Notes: a model not told the origin generated them from the sequence alone. A stretch of 27,326 nucleotides of DNA from JARRLC01 sp050290865 (GCA_050290865.1 JBNKIW010000035.1:1-27326); one strand, 5' to 3'; shown: positions 16,012-24,133, counted from the stretch's first letter. Translations and numbers: made by a program.

Positions 16012-16938
16012 ATGATCGACAAGCTGGAATTCCTTCTTCACCTCGCGCAGGAAAAGCATTTCGGACGCGCGGCGGAAGCGGCGGGTGTGACCCAGCCGAC
16101 GCTGTCTTCGGCGGTGAAGAGCCTCGAGGATCAGCTCGGGGTGCAGATCGTCGAGCGTGGCCAGCGCTTCCGCGGCTTCACGCCGGAAGGCCAGCGCGTG
16201 CTGCAATGGGCGCGCAAGCTGGTGGGCGACGTGCGGACCATGCGCCAGGAAATCAGCGCGCTGAAGCGCGGCCTCTCCGGCCATCTGCGGCTTGGCGCCA
16301 TCCCGACCACGCTTTCGTTCGTGGCAAAGCTCTCGGTGCCCTTTCGCAAGCTCTACCCGAATGTCTCGTTCACGGTCTATTCGCTCAATTCCGATGCCGT
16401 CCTCGACCGGCTGGAGAACCTCGAGATCGACGCCGGGCTGACCTATATCGACAACGAACCGCTCGGGCGCGTGCAACATGTGCCGCTTTATGAGGAGCAT
16501 TACGCATTGCTGGTGGCGCCGGGCAGTCCCCTGGCCAAAAGGGTGTCCATTTCCTGGCGTGAGGCGGGCGAGCTGCCTCTCTGCCTGCTGACACCCGACA
16601 TGCAAAACCGCCGCATCATCGACCGGCATCTGGCCGAGGCGCGCGGCGTGCCGCCGGAAGGGGAAGCACCTGGCCGGCAGAAACCGACCCTGGAGTCAAA
16701 CTCCATGCTCGTCCTTTATGCGCATGTGAGGACCGGCCAATGGGCGAGCATCATCCCGGCGCGCTTCGTGGAAACGTTCGACGAGCCATCGGCGCTCAAG
16801 GCCATTGCGCTGGTCGAGCCGGTGGCCACGCACCGCATCGGCCTCGTGCTGGAGCGCCGCGAGCCCCATTCGCCGGTGCTGGAGGCGTTCAAAACGCTGG
16901 CGCGGCGGATCGGTGGCAAGCCCGACCCGGCGGCCTGA
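16012..16938 (+). CDS. LysR-family transcriptional regulator, FdsR-like
   Basis: A 308-residue regulator. Residues 1-60 form the winged helix-turn-helix (LEFLLHLAQEKHFGRAAEAAGVTQPTLSSAVKSLEDQLG). From about 90 onwards is the periplasmic-binding-protein-like effector domain (GHLRLGAIPTTLSFV, ESNSMLVLYAHVRTGQWASIIP). The unusual KHFGRAAEAAGVTQPTLS and GFTPEGQRVLQWAR pattern resembles regulators usually found next to NAD-dependent formate dehydrogenase (fds) operons. No formate dehydrogenase gene is here: the upstream neighbour is the CBS protein and downstream is convergent guaA, 24 bases away. It may control genes elsewhere or the phaC-CBS group. The assignment to LysR is sure; the FdsR-like subgroup is from memory of the family. 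Confidence 0.9.
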   Translation: MIDKLEFLLHLAQEKHFGRAAEAAGVTQPTLSSAVKSLEDQLGVQIVERGQRFRGFTPEGQRVLQWARKLVGDVRTMRQEISALKRGLSGHLRLGAIPTTLSFVAKLSVPFRKLYPNVSFTVYSLNSDAVLDRLENLEIDAGLTYIDNEPLGRVQHVPLYEEHYALLVAPGSPLAKRVSISWREAGELPLCLLTPDMQNRRIIDRHLAEARGVPPEGEAPGRQKPTLESNSMLVLYAHVRTGQWASIIPARFVETFDEPSALKAIALVEPVATHRIGLVLERREPHSPVLEAFKTLARRIGGKPDPAA

Positions 16939-16962
16939 CCGCTCAGCCGGGCGGCGGCGGCA

Positions 16963-18510
16963 TCACTCCCACTCGATCGTGCCCGGCGGCTTGGACGTTA
17001 TGTCGTACACGACGCGGTTGATGCCCTTCACCTCGTTGATGAGGCGTGTCGCCGTGCGGCCCAGGAATTCGTGGCTGAAGTCGTAATAATCAGCGGTCAT
17101 GCCATCCGTCGAGGTGACCGCGCGCAGGGCGCAGACATAGTCGTAGGTGCGCGCGTCGCCCATCACGCCCACCGTCTGCACCGGCAAAAGCACCGCAAAA
17201 GCCTGCCAGATCTTGTCGTAAAGCCCCGCCTTGCGGATCTCTTCGAGATAGATCGCATCCGCCTTGCGCAGAATAGCGACGCGCTCCGGCGTAACGCCGC
17301 CGGGAACGCGGATGGCGAGGCCCGGTCCGGGGAATGGATGACGCCCGATGAAATGATCCGGCAGGCCCAATTCGTGGCCGAGCGCGCGCACCTCGTCCTT
17401 GAACAGCTCGCGTAAGGGTTCCAGGAGTTTCAGATGCATCCGCTCGGGCAGCCCGCCGACATTGTGGTGCGATTTGATGGTCACCGACGGCCCGCCCGTG
17501 AAGGATACGCTCTCGATGACGTCGGGATAGAGCGTGCCCTGGGCGAGGAAATCCGCGCCGCCCAGCCTTGTAGCCTCGGCCTGGAACACATCGATGAACA
17601 GCCCGCCGATGATCTTGCGCTTGCTTTCCGGATCGATGACACCCTCAAGCGCACCGAGAAAGCGCCCTGAAACATCGACATGCACCAGCGGGATGTTGAA
17701 AGAGCCGCGGAACAGCCCGACCACTTCCTCCGCCTCGCCCTCGCGCATCAGGCCGTGATCGACGAAAATGCAGGTGAGCTGATCGCCGATGGCCTCGTGA
17801 ATGAGCACCGCGGCCACAGCGGAGTCCACGCCGCCCGACAGCCCGCAGATGACGCGCGCATCCCCCACCTGCTGCCGGATCCGGGGGATCATCTCGTCGC
17901 GGAAGCGCGCCATCGTCCAGTCACCTGCGCAGCCCGCGACGTTGTGCGTGAAATTGCGCAGCATGGCCGCGCCCTGCGGCGTGTGCACGACTTCGGGATG
18001 AAACATCAGGCCGTAGAATTTGCGCGCCTCATCCTGGATCACGGCAAACGGTGCGTTTTCCGACACGCCCACCACCTCGAACCCCCCCGGCAGCGCCGTC
18101 GCCCGGTCGCCGTGGCTCATCCAGACGCGCAAAGACTCGCCCGGCTTCGCCAGCCCTTCGAACAGCGGGCAAACGCCAGTTATCTCGACATCGGCACGGC
18201 CGAATTCCCGCTCCGCCGAGGGCGACACCTCACCGCCGAGCTGCGCGACCATGGTCTGCTGGCCGTAGCAGACCCCGAGCACCGGCAGGCCACTCGTGAA
18301 AACGGCCTCCGGCGCGCGCGGCGTCCCCGCGTCGATGACACTGGCAGGGCCCCCGGAGAGGATGATGCCTTTGGGCTTCAGCCGCTCCAGCGCTCCGGCT
18401 GCGGATTGGAAGGGCACGACTTCCGAGTACACTCCGGATTCGCGCACGCGCCGCGCGATGAGCTGCGTAACCTGGCTGCCGAAATCGATGATGAGGATGG
18501 TGTCGGTCAT
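16963..18510 (-). CDS. guaA: GMP synthase (glutamine-hydrolysing)
   Basis: Converts XMP, glutamine and ATP to GMP in the cytosol. The 515-residue protein has the normal GuaA layout. The class I amidotransferase occupies about 1-195, with DFGSQVTQLIARRVRE at the start, catalytic Cys81 in GVCYGQQ and the His/Glu pair in MFHPEVVHT. The ATP pyrophosphatase follows with the PP-loop GLSGGVDSAVAAVLIHEA near 225. The dimerisation domain runs to RLINEVKGINRVVYDITSKPPGTIEWE at the C-terminus, the conserved GuaA ending. Start and length match the family exactly. It is convergent with the LysR gene. No guaB is in the window. Confidence 0.97.
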   Translation of the reverse strand: MTDTILIIDFGSQVTQLIARRVRESGVYSEVVPFQSAAGALERLKPKGIILSGGPASVIDAGTPRAPEAVFTSGLPVLGVCYGQQTMVAQLGGEVSPSAEREFGRADVEITGVCPLFEGLAKPGESLRVWMSHGDRATALPGGFEVVGVSENAPFAVIQDEARKFYGLMFHPEVVHTPQGAAMLRNFTHNVAGCAGDWTMARFRDEMIPRIRQQVGDARVICGLSGGVDSAVAAVLIHEAIGDQLTCIFVDHGLMREGEAEEVVGLFRGSFNIPLVHVDVSGRFLGALEGVIDPESKRKIIGGLFIDVFQAEATRLGGADFLAQGTLYPDVIESVSFTGGPSVTIKSHHNVGGLPERMHLKLLEPLRELFKDEVRALGHELGLPDHFIGRHPFPGPGLAIRVPGGVTPERVAILRKADAIYLEEIRKAGLYDKIWQAFAVLLPVQTVGVMGDARTYDYVCALRAVTSTDGMTADYYDFSHEFLGRTATRLINEVKGINRVVYDITSKPPGTIEWE

Positions 18511-18627
18511 GGCGTGGCGGTAACACCCGCGCCGGGCTCACGTCAAGGACCTGCGCTGCCGCACACACCCGCGCGCGACGCAACACTGCGCCGCGCTCTG
18601 GAACGTCCACGACCTGAATTCAGGCGC

Positions 18628-18840
18628 TTACTGAGGGCAGTGGGCAGGCGCCATGGCGCCGCGGGCTTTCAACTCCGCGCAGGCCCAGGCACGGGCGGGC
18701 TCGGGCAGGTTGCCGTTCAGCATGACCCACTTCTCGTCTTCCGGCGAGACATACGGCGTGTAAATGCCGGCAAGCCAGAAGCCGCCCGCCACGATCGCCG
18801 CCAGAATAACGACGGCGAAAAGAAACTTGATCAGACCCAT
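18628..18840 (-). CDS. Small single-helix membrane protein, unknown function
   Basis: A 70-residue protein: one transmembrane helix (about 4-26, IKFLFAVVILAAIVAGGFWLAG), then a soluble tail of about 43 residues with two cysteines (WACAEL and AHCPQ) that could form a disulfide in the periplasm. The ATG at 18840 follows GAGTGAGAG; a GTG at 18849 is an alternative adding three residues. It lies between guaA and the rhodanese gene on the same strand. I do not recognise a family. The clean helix, ribosome site and lack of a competing gene support it as real. Confidence 0.6.
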   Translation of the reverse strand: MGLIKFLFAVVILAAIVAGGFWLAGIYTPYVSPEDEKWVMLNGNLPEPARAWACAELKARGAMAPAHCPQ

Positions 18841-19043
18841 ATCTCTCACTCGCTCTCAAGTTGTTTCCTATTGTCGCCGACGAGGCCGAAACCAGCGTAT
18901 GCGGCGCGGATCACAAGCCGCGTATGTGGCGCCTTTTTTGCAATCCCAGCACCTGTCCCGTACCAGATTCGGCGCCTCGCGGCACGCCGCTGGTCGTGAC
19001 CCAGCACGCGCATGACTAACAACACAACCACAGCGGCAAGAAT

Positions 19044-19059
19044 GGGGCGATCCCGCCCC
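19044..19059 (-). terminator. Candidate terminator hairpin downstream of the rhodanese gene
   Basis: GGGGCG and CGCCCC form a perfect 6-bp stem around a 4-base loop. Minus-strand reading continues ATTCTTG, a poor T-tract. Together with the hairpin at 19079-19106 it may end rhodanese transcription. Confidence 0.35.
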
Positions 19060-19078
19060 GGCAATCTTCATTCCGACA

Positions 19079-19106
19079 CGGGAGCGACTCCGGAAAGACG
19101 CTCCCG
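19079..19106 (-). terminator. Hairpin just after the rhodanese stop codon
   Basis: CGGGAGCG and CGCTCCCG pair perfectly (8 bp) around a 12-base loop, 21 bases after the rhodanese stop. There is no T-tract in either direction, so it may instead stabilise the 3' end of the mRNA. Confidence 0.4.
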
Positions 19107-19127
19107 CGTGAACTCATCGTCCGCCGA

Positions 19128-19727
19128 TCACTTCGCCGCGGATAGCGTCAGTTTGCTTTTTTCCACCTTGTAGCCCCAGGACGGGTTCTTGTTCTTCCAG
19201 CCGTTGACCGCGCGCCGGCCGGCATTCGGGCCCTTCTTGGCCATGTCACCCTCGAACCCGTCCACCACCGAATACACGGCCTTGAACCCGGCATCGGTAA
19301 GCGCGTTGGCGGCTTTCGCGCTGCGGCTGCCGGAACGGCACATCAACACGACCGGATCGGTCTTGGTCAGCGACTTTGCTGCCAGACGTGCCTCCACCTG
19401 CGCGACGAAATCCGGATTGGGATCGAGCGCAAGCATGCCCTTCTTCTGGTTCCATTTTGCCGTCGGGCCGAGCTTGAACGGCACATTGGCATCCATCAGC
19501 GGTGTACTGCCCACAAACTGCACCTCGGCGGGGGTCCGCACATCGATGAACAGCACCTTGCCCTTCTTGGAGGTAAGGAAGCCCGGCACCTCCTCCGCAC
19601 CGAGATAGAGCTTTGCCTTCGTCTGCTTCTTTGCAGCCACCGCAGACGCGTCGACCGCCCAGGCGGCACTGCCCGGCAGCGCCGTCATGACGAGAGCCGC
19701 AGCGATTACCAGAGTTTTCAGTCTCAT
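19128..19727 (-). CDS. Exported rhodanese-like domain protein
   Basis: A 199-residue protein with a Sec signal peptide (MRLKTLVIAAALVMTALPGSAAWA, cleavage after AWA) and one rhodanese domain. VLFIDVRTPAEVQFVGS is the first rhodanese block. VVLMCRSGSRS holds the active-site cysteine loop, and AGFKAVYSVVDGFEGDM is the C-terminal block. Rhodaneses carry persulfide or transfer sulfane sulfur; the active Cys is intact, but the periplasmic substrate is unknown. The ATG at 19727 begins at the signal peptide with GAG seven bases upstream; the open frame to 19778 would block export. A similar exported rhodanese is common in methylotrophic and respiratory gene sets, but nothing of that kind is adjacent. 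Confidence 0.85.
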   Translation of the reverse strand: MRLKTLVIAAALVMTALPGSAAWAVDASAVAAKKQTKAKLYLGAEEVPGFLTSKKGKVLFIDVRTPAEVQFVGSTPLMDANVPFKLGPTAKWNQKKGMLALDPNPDFVAQVEARLAAKSLTKTDPVVLMCRSGSRSAKAANALTDAGFKAVYSVVDGFEGDMAKKGPNAGRRAVNGWKNKNPSWGYKVEKSKLTLSAAK

Positions 19728-19884
19728 TATTTCACTCACTTCTTCCAGTTGTCCGGTCATACCCGCCGCAAAAACCACGCAGACGGAACGTCAGGGTTAT
19801 TGTTGAACGAGGTTGGCAAGAGCAAGACCGGCGGGTTGCGGCAGATAGCCCCGTGCGCCATCTCGCGGTGTCGTCTCTGGCTGA

Positions 19885-19906
19885 CCCGACGCGAGCGCGC
19901 GTCGGG
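19885..19906 (-). terminator. Candidate terminator of the TAXI-protein gene
   Basis: CCCGACGCG and CGCGTCGGG form a perfect 9-bp stem with loop AGCG, 15 bases beyond the stop of the TAXI gene. A second palindrome (GGGCGCGCGCCC, 19904-19915) overlaps its edge. No T-tract follows on the minus strand. Confidence 0.45.
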
Positions 19907-19921
19907 CGCGCGCCCGTCCGG

Positions 19922-21094
19922 CTATCGCCCCCCCTGGCGGCGGACGGCGGGATCCCTGGCCCATTTCAAGAATTCCTGGAACAGACGTTCCTGCGCCTCG
20001 GGATCGCCGGGGATCGCCTTGACGGCCTCGGAGCGAAAGCGTTCCAGGCTCGCGGGCGAGGACAGCTTCTCGAGTTCGGCCTTGGCGGGCGGGAAGCGGT
20101 CCCAGCCCGGCACCTTGCCCGCGAGGTTCACGTCCTTCCATTTGGGATGACTGCCCGGCCGGGTCTGCAGAATCACCAGCCTGGAGAACAGACGCTGAAC
20201 GAAACGCTCCATCCGGCGGTAGCGATCGCTGCCCCTCTTCCAATCGAAAGCCGCCAGCACCGCCGGAACGGCGATCGTGCGCACCTGTTTGCCCTTGGCG
20301 ATGAGATTGGGGTAATCGCGGCTCTTGAGCGCGCTCGGCATATAGTATTGTCCCAGCTTGAAACTGTAGGGTACCGGGAGGAAATGGAACCCTGCGGGCC
20401 ATTTCTTGGCTACGAAGGCATCGAGCGGCTTCGACGACAGGAGCACCACCGCCGCATAGTCGCCGCGCCCGCTCATCATCTGCCTGGCGACGACCGGATG
20501 CGGGTTGAATGTGTATTTGGCCTTGATATTGAGCTTGTCGAAGATCAACGGACCCGTATAGGCCGCCGGCGTTCCTTTGGTGTTGAAATTCACCGTCTTG
20601 CCGTTCAGATCCTGAAGCGTCCTGATCTCGGGGCGCGCCAGAACGTGCAATTCGGCGGGGAAGAGGCTTGCGATGTAGTTCACCTTGCGCCGCACCTCCG
20701 GCCGGTTGCTCAACTCGCCCAGCGAGTCGCCATAGACGATGGCCACATCGACCCCGCGCAGATACAGCAGATCTTTCAGGTTGTCGCCAACGCCGCGCGT
20801 CACCATGGGGATGATCCGCATCTCGTCGCCATCGTTGAGCGCACGGGCGATTTCGGAGGCAAAGCGCAGCGGCGCGCCTTCGGGAAGTCCTGACGCGAGG
20901 CCGATGGTCCATGCGTTCATCCGCTCCCGGCTGCCGGGAGGGGCTGGTCTCGTCTGCGTCGGCGCCTGCGCCAGAACCAGTGGTTCGCCTGCTGCGGCGG
21001 CCGTCTCCTGGGCGCAGGGCGGCGATACCCATCCCGACAGGAATGCCGCCGCCAGGAAGAGGCAGACACTCGATTTTCCGCAGGTTCCGAACAT
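19922..21094 (-). CDS. TAXI-family solute-binding protein (TRAP-type receptor)
   Basis: A 390-residue exported protein. A signal peptide (about 1-29, VCLFLAAAFLSGWVSPPCAQ) is followed by a periplasmic binding-protein fold. IGLASGLPEGAPLRFASEIARAL, VDVAIVYGDSLGEL, LHVLARPEIRTLQDLNGKTVNFNTKGT and the later PHPVVARQMMSGRGDYAAVV follow the TAXI/NMT1-like pattern. About 100 residues after the core are helical and conserved in appearance. TAXI receptors normally feed a fused TRAP permease, but none is here. The ATG at 21094 lies five bases after the TAA of the upstream gene, and the ribosome site (AAGAGAGA) is inside that gene's end, so the two are translationally coupled. Ligand unknown. Confidence 0.8.
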   Translation of the reverse strand: MFGTCGKSSVCLFLAAAFLSGWVSPPCAQETAAAAGEPLVLAQAPTQTRPAPPGSRERMNAWTIGLASGLPEGAPLRFASEIARALNDGDEMRIIPMVTRGVGDNLKDLLYLRGVDVAIVYGDSLGELSNRPEVRRKVNYIASLFPAELHVLARPEIRTLQDLNGKTVNFNTKGTPAAYTGPLIFDKLNIKAKYTFNPHPVVARQMMSGRGDYAAVVLLSSKPLDAFVAKKWPAGFHFLPVPYSFKLGQYYMPSALKSRDYPNLIAKGKQVRTIAVPAVLAAFDWKRGSDRYRRMERFVQRLFSRLVILQTRPGSHPKWKDVNLAGKVPGWDRFPPAKAELEKLSSPASLERFRSEAVKAIPGDPEAQERLFQEFLKWARDPAVRRQGGR

Positions 21095-21098
21095 GGCA

Positions 21099-21905
21099 TT
21101 ATCTCTCTTGCGCGCCGCTTTGTTCCGGCGGTGGAACGCCTGCGAACTCGGTGGCCCTTCGGTACAGTTCTTTCGCTTTTTCGGGATCCCCCCGCAGGCC
21201 GACAGCACCGAGCTGCCGCAGGACAGCGGGATCGTAGGTTCGGGCGAGGGCGAAAAGGCCGCGCACATTACCGTGCGAGACAAGCTCCTCGAACGCCAGC
21301 CGGGCATACGCAACGTTACCGTTGCGTAGATGCGCCTCGCCCTGCTCGAAAAGCTTCGCTTCCTCCTCCTTGGAGAGCGGCTGCTCGTCGGCGGAAGGCA
21401 CGGCAGTGTGGTCCGCAGAATTTGGCTGTGTGTCCATCGCATCCGATATACGGACGTGGAAGGTGCGTTTGATGGGAGCTATGTGTTCCCCGCGGTAGAG
21501 ATGCAGATCGGCGTTGAACGCTCCCCGGAACGCTTGTGGAGCGGTCATCTTCAGATCGCCGCTGTCACCTACGGAAACGATCCAGGTGTTGCGCGTGTAG
21601 AAGCCTCCGCTCAGCACGAAGCCTTCAGGAATGCCTTTGAACATCATAAAGGTGTAGGTGGATTTTGAAGAGCCACCACTGCGAAGGGAGGCCGGCAGCC
21701 GGATTTTCAGCGGGATCTCCGTCCCCGGCAGTCCCGCAGCATCTTCGACGGCGAAACCGCCCCCGGCTTGACTGGCGGCGGCCGTGACGCGAGCATCGGA
21801 CGCCGGTCCCGCACCGGTATCATTCTGCGCTCGGGCATCCACAACCAGCCCTGCGAGGGAAGCAGACAAAATAATTCCGAGAAGACGCATCTGGAATTTA
21901 TCCAT
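21099..21905 (-). CDS. Exported protein with Sel1/TPR-like C-terminus, unknown function
   Basis: A 268-residue protein. A signal peptide covers about 1-26 (MRLLGIILSASLAGLVVDARAQ). A beta-rich region of about 110 residues follows (PLKIRLPASLRSGG, YTFMMFKGIPEGFVLSGGFY, TWIVSVGDSGDLKMTAP) that I cannot assign. It resembles a small sugar- or lipid-binding or Ig-like sandwich. Residues about 175-255 are helical repeats (AKLFEQGEAHLRNGNVAYARLAFEELVSHGNVRGLFALARTYDP, then ELYRRATEFAG) of Sel1/TPR type. The ATG at 21905 is chosen for GTGGA five bases upstream; 21890 is an alternative. It is the first gene of a two-gene unit with the TAXI protein, suggesting a shared periplasmic role. Confidence 0.75.
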   Translation of the reverse strand: MDKFQMRLLGIILSASLAGLVVDARAQNDTGAGPASDARVTAAASQAGGGFAVEDAAGLPGTEIPLKIRLPASLRSGGSSKSTYTFMMFKGIPEGFVLSGGFYTRNTWIVSVGDSGDLKMTAPQAFRGAFNADLHLYRGEHIAPIKRTFHVRISDAMDTQPNSADHTAVPSADEQPLSKEEEAKLFEQGEAHLRNGNVAYARLAFEELVSHGNVRGLFALARTYDPAVLRQLGAVGLRGDPEKAKELYRRATEFAGVPPPEQSGAQER

Positions 21906-22608
21906 TGTCGTCCACAAAAGGAAAATCATCGCAAGTGCGGCACGGCGCCGCAAACCCGCCAATGCCTATTTCTTAGCACCCTCAGCAACATACTGGATAT
22001 TACTTATTCTGCGGCGATGCGTCTCATGTGACGGCGCTGTATTACGGGAATATTCGGGCTGTTTTTGAATTACGGCGGGCGAGCGAGTGAGAATTCCAAG
22101 TTTTTTCGACACTTCGCCGGCTGACGATTAGCCTCTGGCGATAAATTTCCGCCAACGGTTCCTCAGCCATCAAACACAGGCACGCGCCGCATCGCCAGCG
22201 CCAGTTTCCGCGGCGCTTGGTCTCGTTTGCACCAAACCGGGACAGTGCGAAGCAACAGGCAGCGCTTTATTAAAATAGCACTAAGCGCACCCATAGCAGT
22301 TGATCTATAGACTTATTGTTGTTTCCAGTTCGTTTTCTACAAATATAACTCCCCTATGGTTCGCACCATAGGTTGGTCTGTTCGCCCTATATTTATGATC
22401 TTTGCTAAATAACGTATTGTTCCTTCCCATTAGAGTAAAGCATTCGTGCATGGGAACGTACCGGTTTCGACCGGCCGTGCCGGAACAGCGAACTCTAACG
22501 GCAGTGCGTGGCCAGCGTCCTGGCAGCTTGCGTGCTGCAGGACCAGACCGCTTTCCCAGCGCATCTGACCTGCCGCACGCCGCAGAGCCGGCGAGGAAGG
22601 AAGGAAAT
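21906..22608. other. 703-base divergent intergenic region with structured leader
   Basis: No gene is supported. It is AT-richer than its surroundings and carries promoters in both directions by position, though I cannot mark a sure -35/-10 pair. It contains the palindrome at 22353-22372. Closer to the repeat-protein gene is CCGGT-TTCG-ACCGG (22461-22474) with a further CCGG pair beside it, so that mRNA would have a structured 5' leader of more than 100 bases. Confidence 0.5.
22353..22372. promoter_or_regulatory. Perfect 8+8 palindrome, possible operator
   Basis: CCTATGGT and ACCATAGG are perfect inverted repeats separated by TCGC. It lies in an AT-rich divergent intergenic region, 236 bases before the basic repeat-protein gene and about 450 bases before the leftward gene. 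No T-tract follows on either strand, so a protein-binding site is more likely than a terminator. Confidence 0.4.
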
Positions 22609-24045
22609 ATGCGGTCTCCGCAGACCTTTAACCGCTTTCGCGTAGCTTCGGGAAACGGCAGAACGCCGCCCGCGCGGAAATGGTCCAACCCGACACGCCG
22701 GGCAGACGAAGGCTTCGGCGCAACTCTTCCCAAACGCCCGATACAGGCGAAAGACTTTGGCAGGAGGCTCGGAAAAGCCGCTGCCAGGAAGGCGTCGAGG
22801 ACTCGGGTCGGCGGCAGCAAGCCGGCGAACTCCGAAGCCATGCGCGAACTCATCGCCAAGTTGCAAAGCTACATCATGGCACTGCACCAGTCGGCGATGA
22901 AGTCTGGCGAAGCCCCCGGCAGCAGGCAGCCGAGCCCCGCGCTTTCGCACGCGCGGCCAGCCGCCTCGAAACGCCGTGCCTTCGCGAATGCCGATGAAAC
23001 AGCCCCTCAAACCCGGATCGAAACCATGAAGATCATGACCAACAATCGCTCTGCCATCAACGCTGCGAAAGGATCGAGAGCTTCCGCAGGAACGAGGAGC
23101 CGCGCCTCGTCCGCGGCCGGCAAGACCCCCTGGAAGGCGATATCGGCCAGGACGGCGATCCCGTCGCAAGCTGCCGCCAAAGCCGCGATCGCTTCGGCCA
23201 GAAAGGCTTCGCCGTCGTCGAAGGCCACGGCCGGGGCGGCCCGGTCGAAGGTGACCGCGAAGTCGGCATCCCGCCCAGCCGCCGAGCGGGCGCAGGCAAG
23301 CAGAGCGGCAATGCCAGCAAGCCAGGCTGCGAAACCGGCAAGCCGGGCCGCGAAGCCGGCAAGCCGGGCTGCGAAACCGGCAAGCCGGGCCGCGAAGCCG
23401 GCGAGCCGGGCCGCGAAACCAGCGAGCCAGGCTGCGAAGCCTGCGAGCCGGGCTGCGAAGCCTGCGAGCCGGGCCGCGAAACCAGCAAGCCGCGCCGCGA
23501 AACCGGCGAGCCGGGCCGCGAAACCAGCAAGCCGGACCGTGAAACCGGCGAGCCGGGCCGCGAAACCAGCAAGCCGGACCGCGAAACCGGCGAGCCGGGC
23601 CGCGAAACCGCGTGCGCAATCCGCAGCGAAGTCCGCGCAGGGGCGCAGCGCGGCAGCCCGCCGTCCGTCGCAGGCTCGGGCTAGCGCGCGGTCACAGTCC
23701 CGCCCGGCCGCTTCCAAAGCTTCGAGCGGAAGCGCCCCGCTGTCGTCCTCCAGTGGTCAGAAGTCGGCTCGCAAGCCGGCGTCGCGCGCTGCATCCCAGT
23801 CGCGGTCGCCTGCGAAGACGGCCCGGCCCAGGTCGCAGGCTTCCGCCAAGTCGCGGGCGCCGTCCAAATCGCGGGCTTCGTCCAGGTCTCAGGCCTGCCT
23901 GTCGAGCCTCAACGGAACCGTTGCTTTGAAACGGATGGCCAGCGCTCCGACGAAAAAGGCAGCGAAACCGAAGGCAGTCAGGGCTGCGAAGCCGCAGCGC
24001 GCCCGCCGCGCCACCGACTTCCAGCAGATCCGGATCTACCGGTAG
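22609..24045 (+). CDS. Highly basic Ala/Lys/Arg/Ser-rich heptad-repeat protein (histone H1-like)
   Basis: A 478-residue, very basic low-complexity protein. AAGGAAGGAAAT directly before the ATG at 22609 is one of the strongest ribosome sites in the window. Residues 1-135 are mixed and basic, with one possible amphipathic helix (MRELIAKLQSYIMALHQSAM). Residues about 150-235 are Ala/Lys/Ser-rich. Residues 235-332 are fourteen heptads of the type KPASRAA. The tail (about 335-440) is rich in SR/RS dipeptides, ending in a KKAAKPKAVRAAKPQRARR cluster. Acidic and aromatic residues are almost absent after residue 145. Composition resembles bacterial H1-like DNA-binding tails (AlgP, PhaF), suggesting nucleoid or polyanion binding. 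No folded domain is recognised. Reverse-strand frames over the repeat are composition artefacts. Confidence 0.7.
   Translation: MRSPQTFNRFRVASGNGRTPPARKWSNPTRRADEGFGATLPKRPIQAKDFGRRLGKAAARKASRTRVGGSKPANSEAMRELIAKLQSYIMALHQSAMKSGEAPGSRQPSPALSHARPAASKRRAFANADETAPQTRIETMKIMTNNRSAINAAKGSRASAGTRSRASSAAGKTPWKAISARTAIPSQAAAKAAIASARKASPSSKATAGAARSKVTAKSASRPAAERAQASRAAMPASQAAKPASRAAKPASRAAKPASRAAKPASRAAKPASQAAKPASRAAKPASRAAKPASRAAKPASRAAKPASRTVKPASRAAKPASRTAKPASRAAKPRAQSAAKSAQGRSAAARRPSQARASARSQSRPAASKASSGSAPLSSSSGQKSARKPASRAASQSRSPAKTARPRSQASAKSRAPSKSRASSRSQACLSSLNGTVALKRMASAPTKKAAKPKAVRAAKPQRARRATDFQQIRIYR
23311..23604 (+). repeat. Fourteen 21-bp tandem repeats encoding KPASRAA
   Basis: Fourteen in-frame 21-bp units. 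The first reads MPASQAA, then four KPASRAA, one KPASQAA, four KPASRAA, then KPASRTV, KPASRAA, KPASRTA, KPASRAA. The last six units form three 42-bp pairs, alternating AAACCAGCAAGCC and AAACCGGCGAGCC types, so recent growth was by 42-bp steps. All units keep the frame and Lys-Pro-Ala-Ser, apart from the first Met. Confidence 0.95.
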
Positions 24046-24107
24046 CGGCGCCCCGGCTTTGGTGAGCGTGCCTTGCGCGCCACCGGCCGTCAGAGCCCAC
24101 CAGCCAC

Positions 24108-24133
24108 GCACGAACGCCCCGGCGCGTTCGTGC
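24108..24133 (+). terminator. Strong GC hairpin after the basic repeat-protein gene
   Basis: GCACGAACGC and GCGTTCGTGC form a perfect 10-bp stem with loop CCCGGC, 62 bases after the repeat-protein stop. It abuts the double-hairpin element, sharing its first base, and has no T-tract. It is absent before the second copy of the element, so it is probably a separate structure. Confidence 0.45.

Noticed and set aside
17680..18999. A 439-codon plus-strand frame across guaA and the small membrane protein
   Set aside because: Shadow of guaA, whose frame and family length are certain.
23311..23604. CRISPR-like repetition
   Set aside because: Units are contiguous, 21 bp and in frame, with no spacers and no cas genes.
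23007..23717. Minus-strand frame with RLAGFAA heptads
   Set aside because: Reverse reading of the 21-bp repeat. No ribosome site, while the plus frame has a very strong one.
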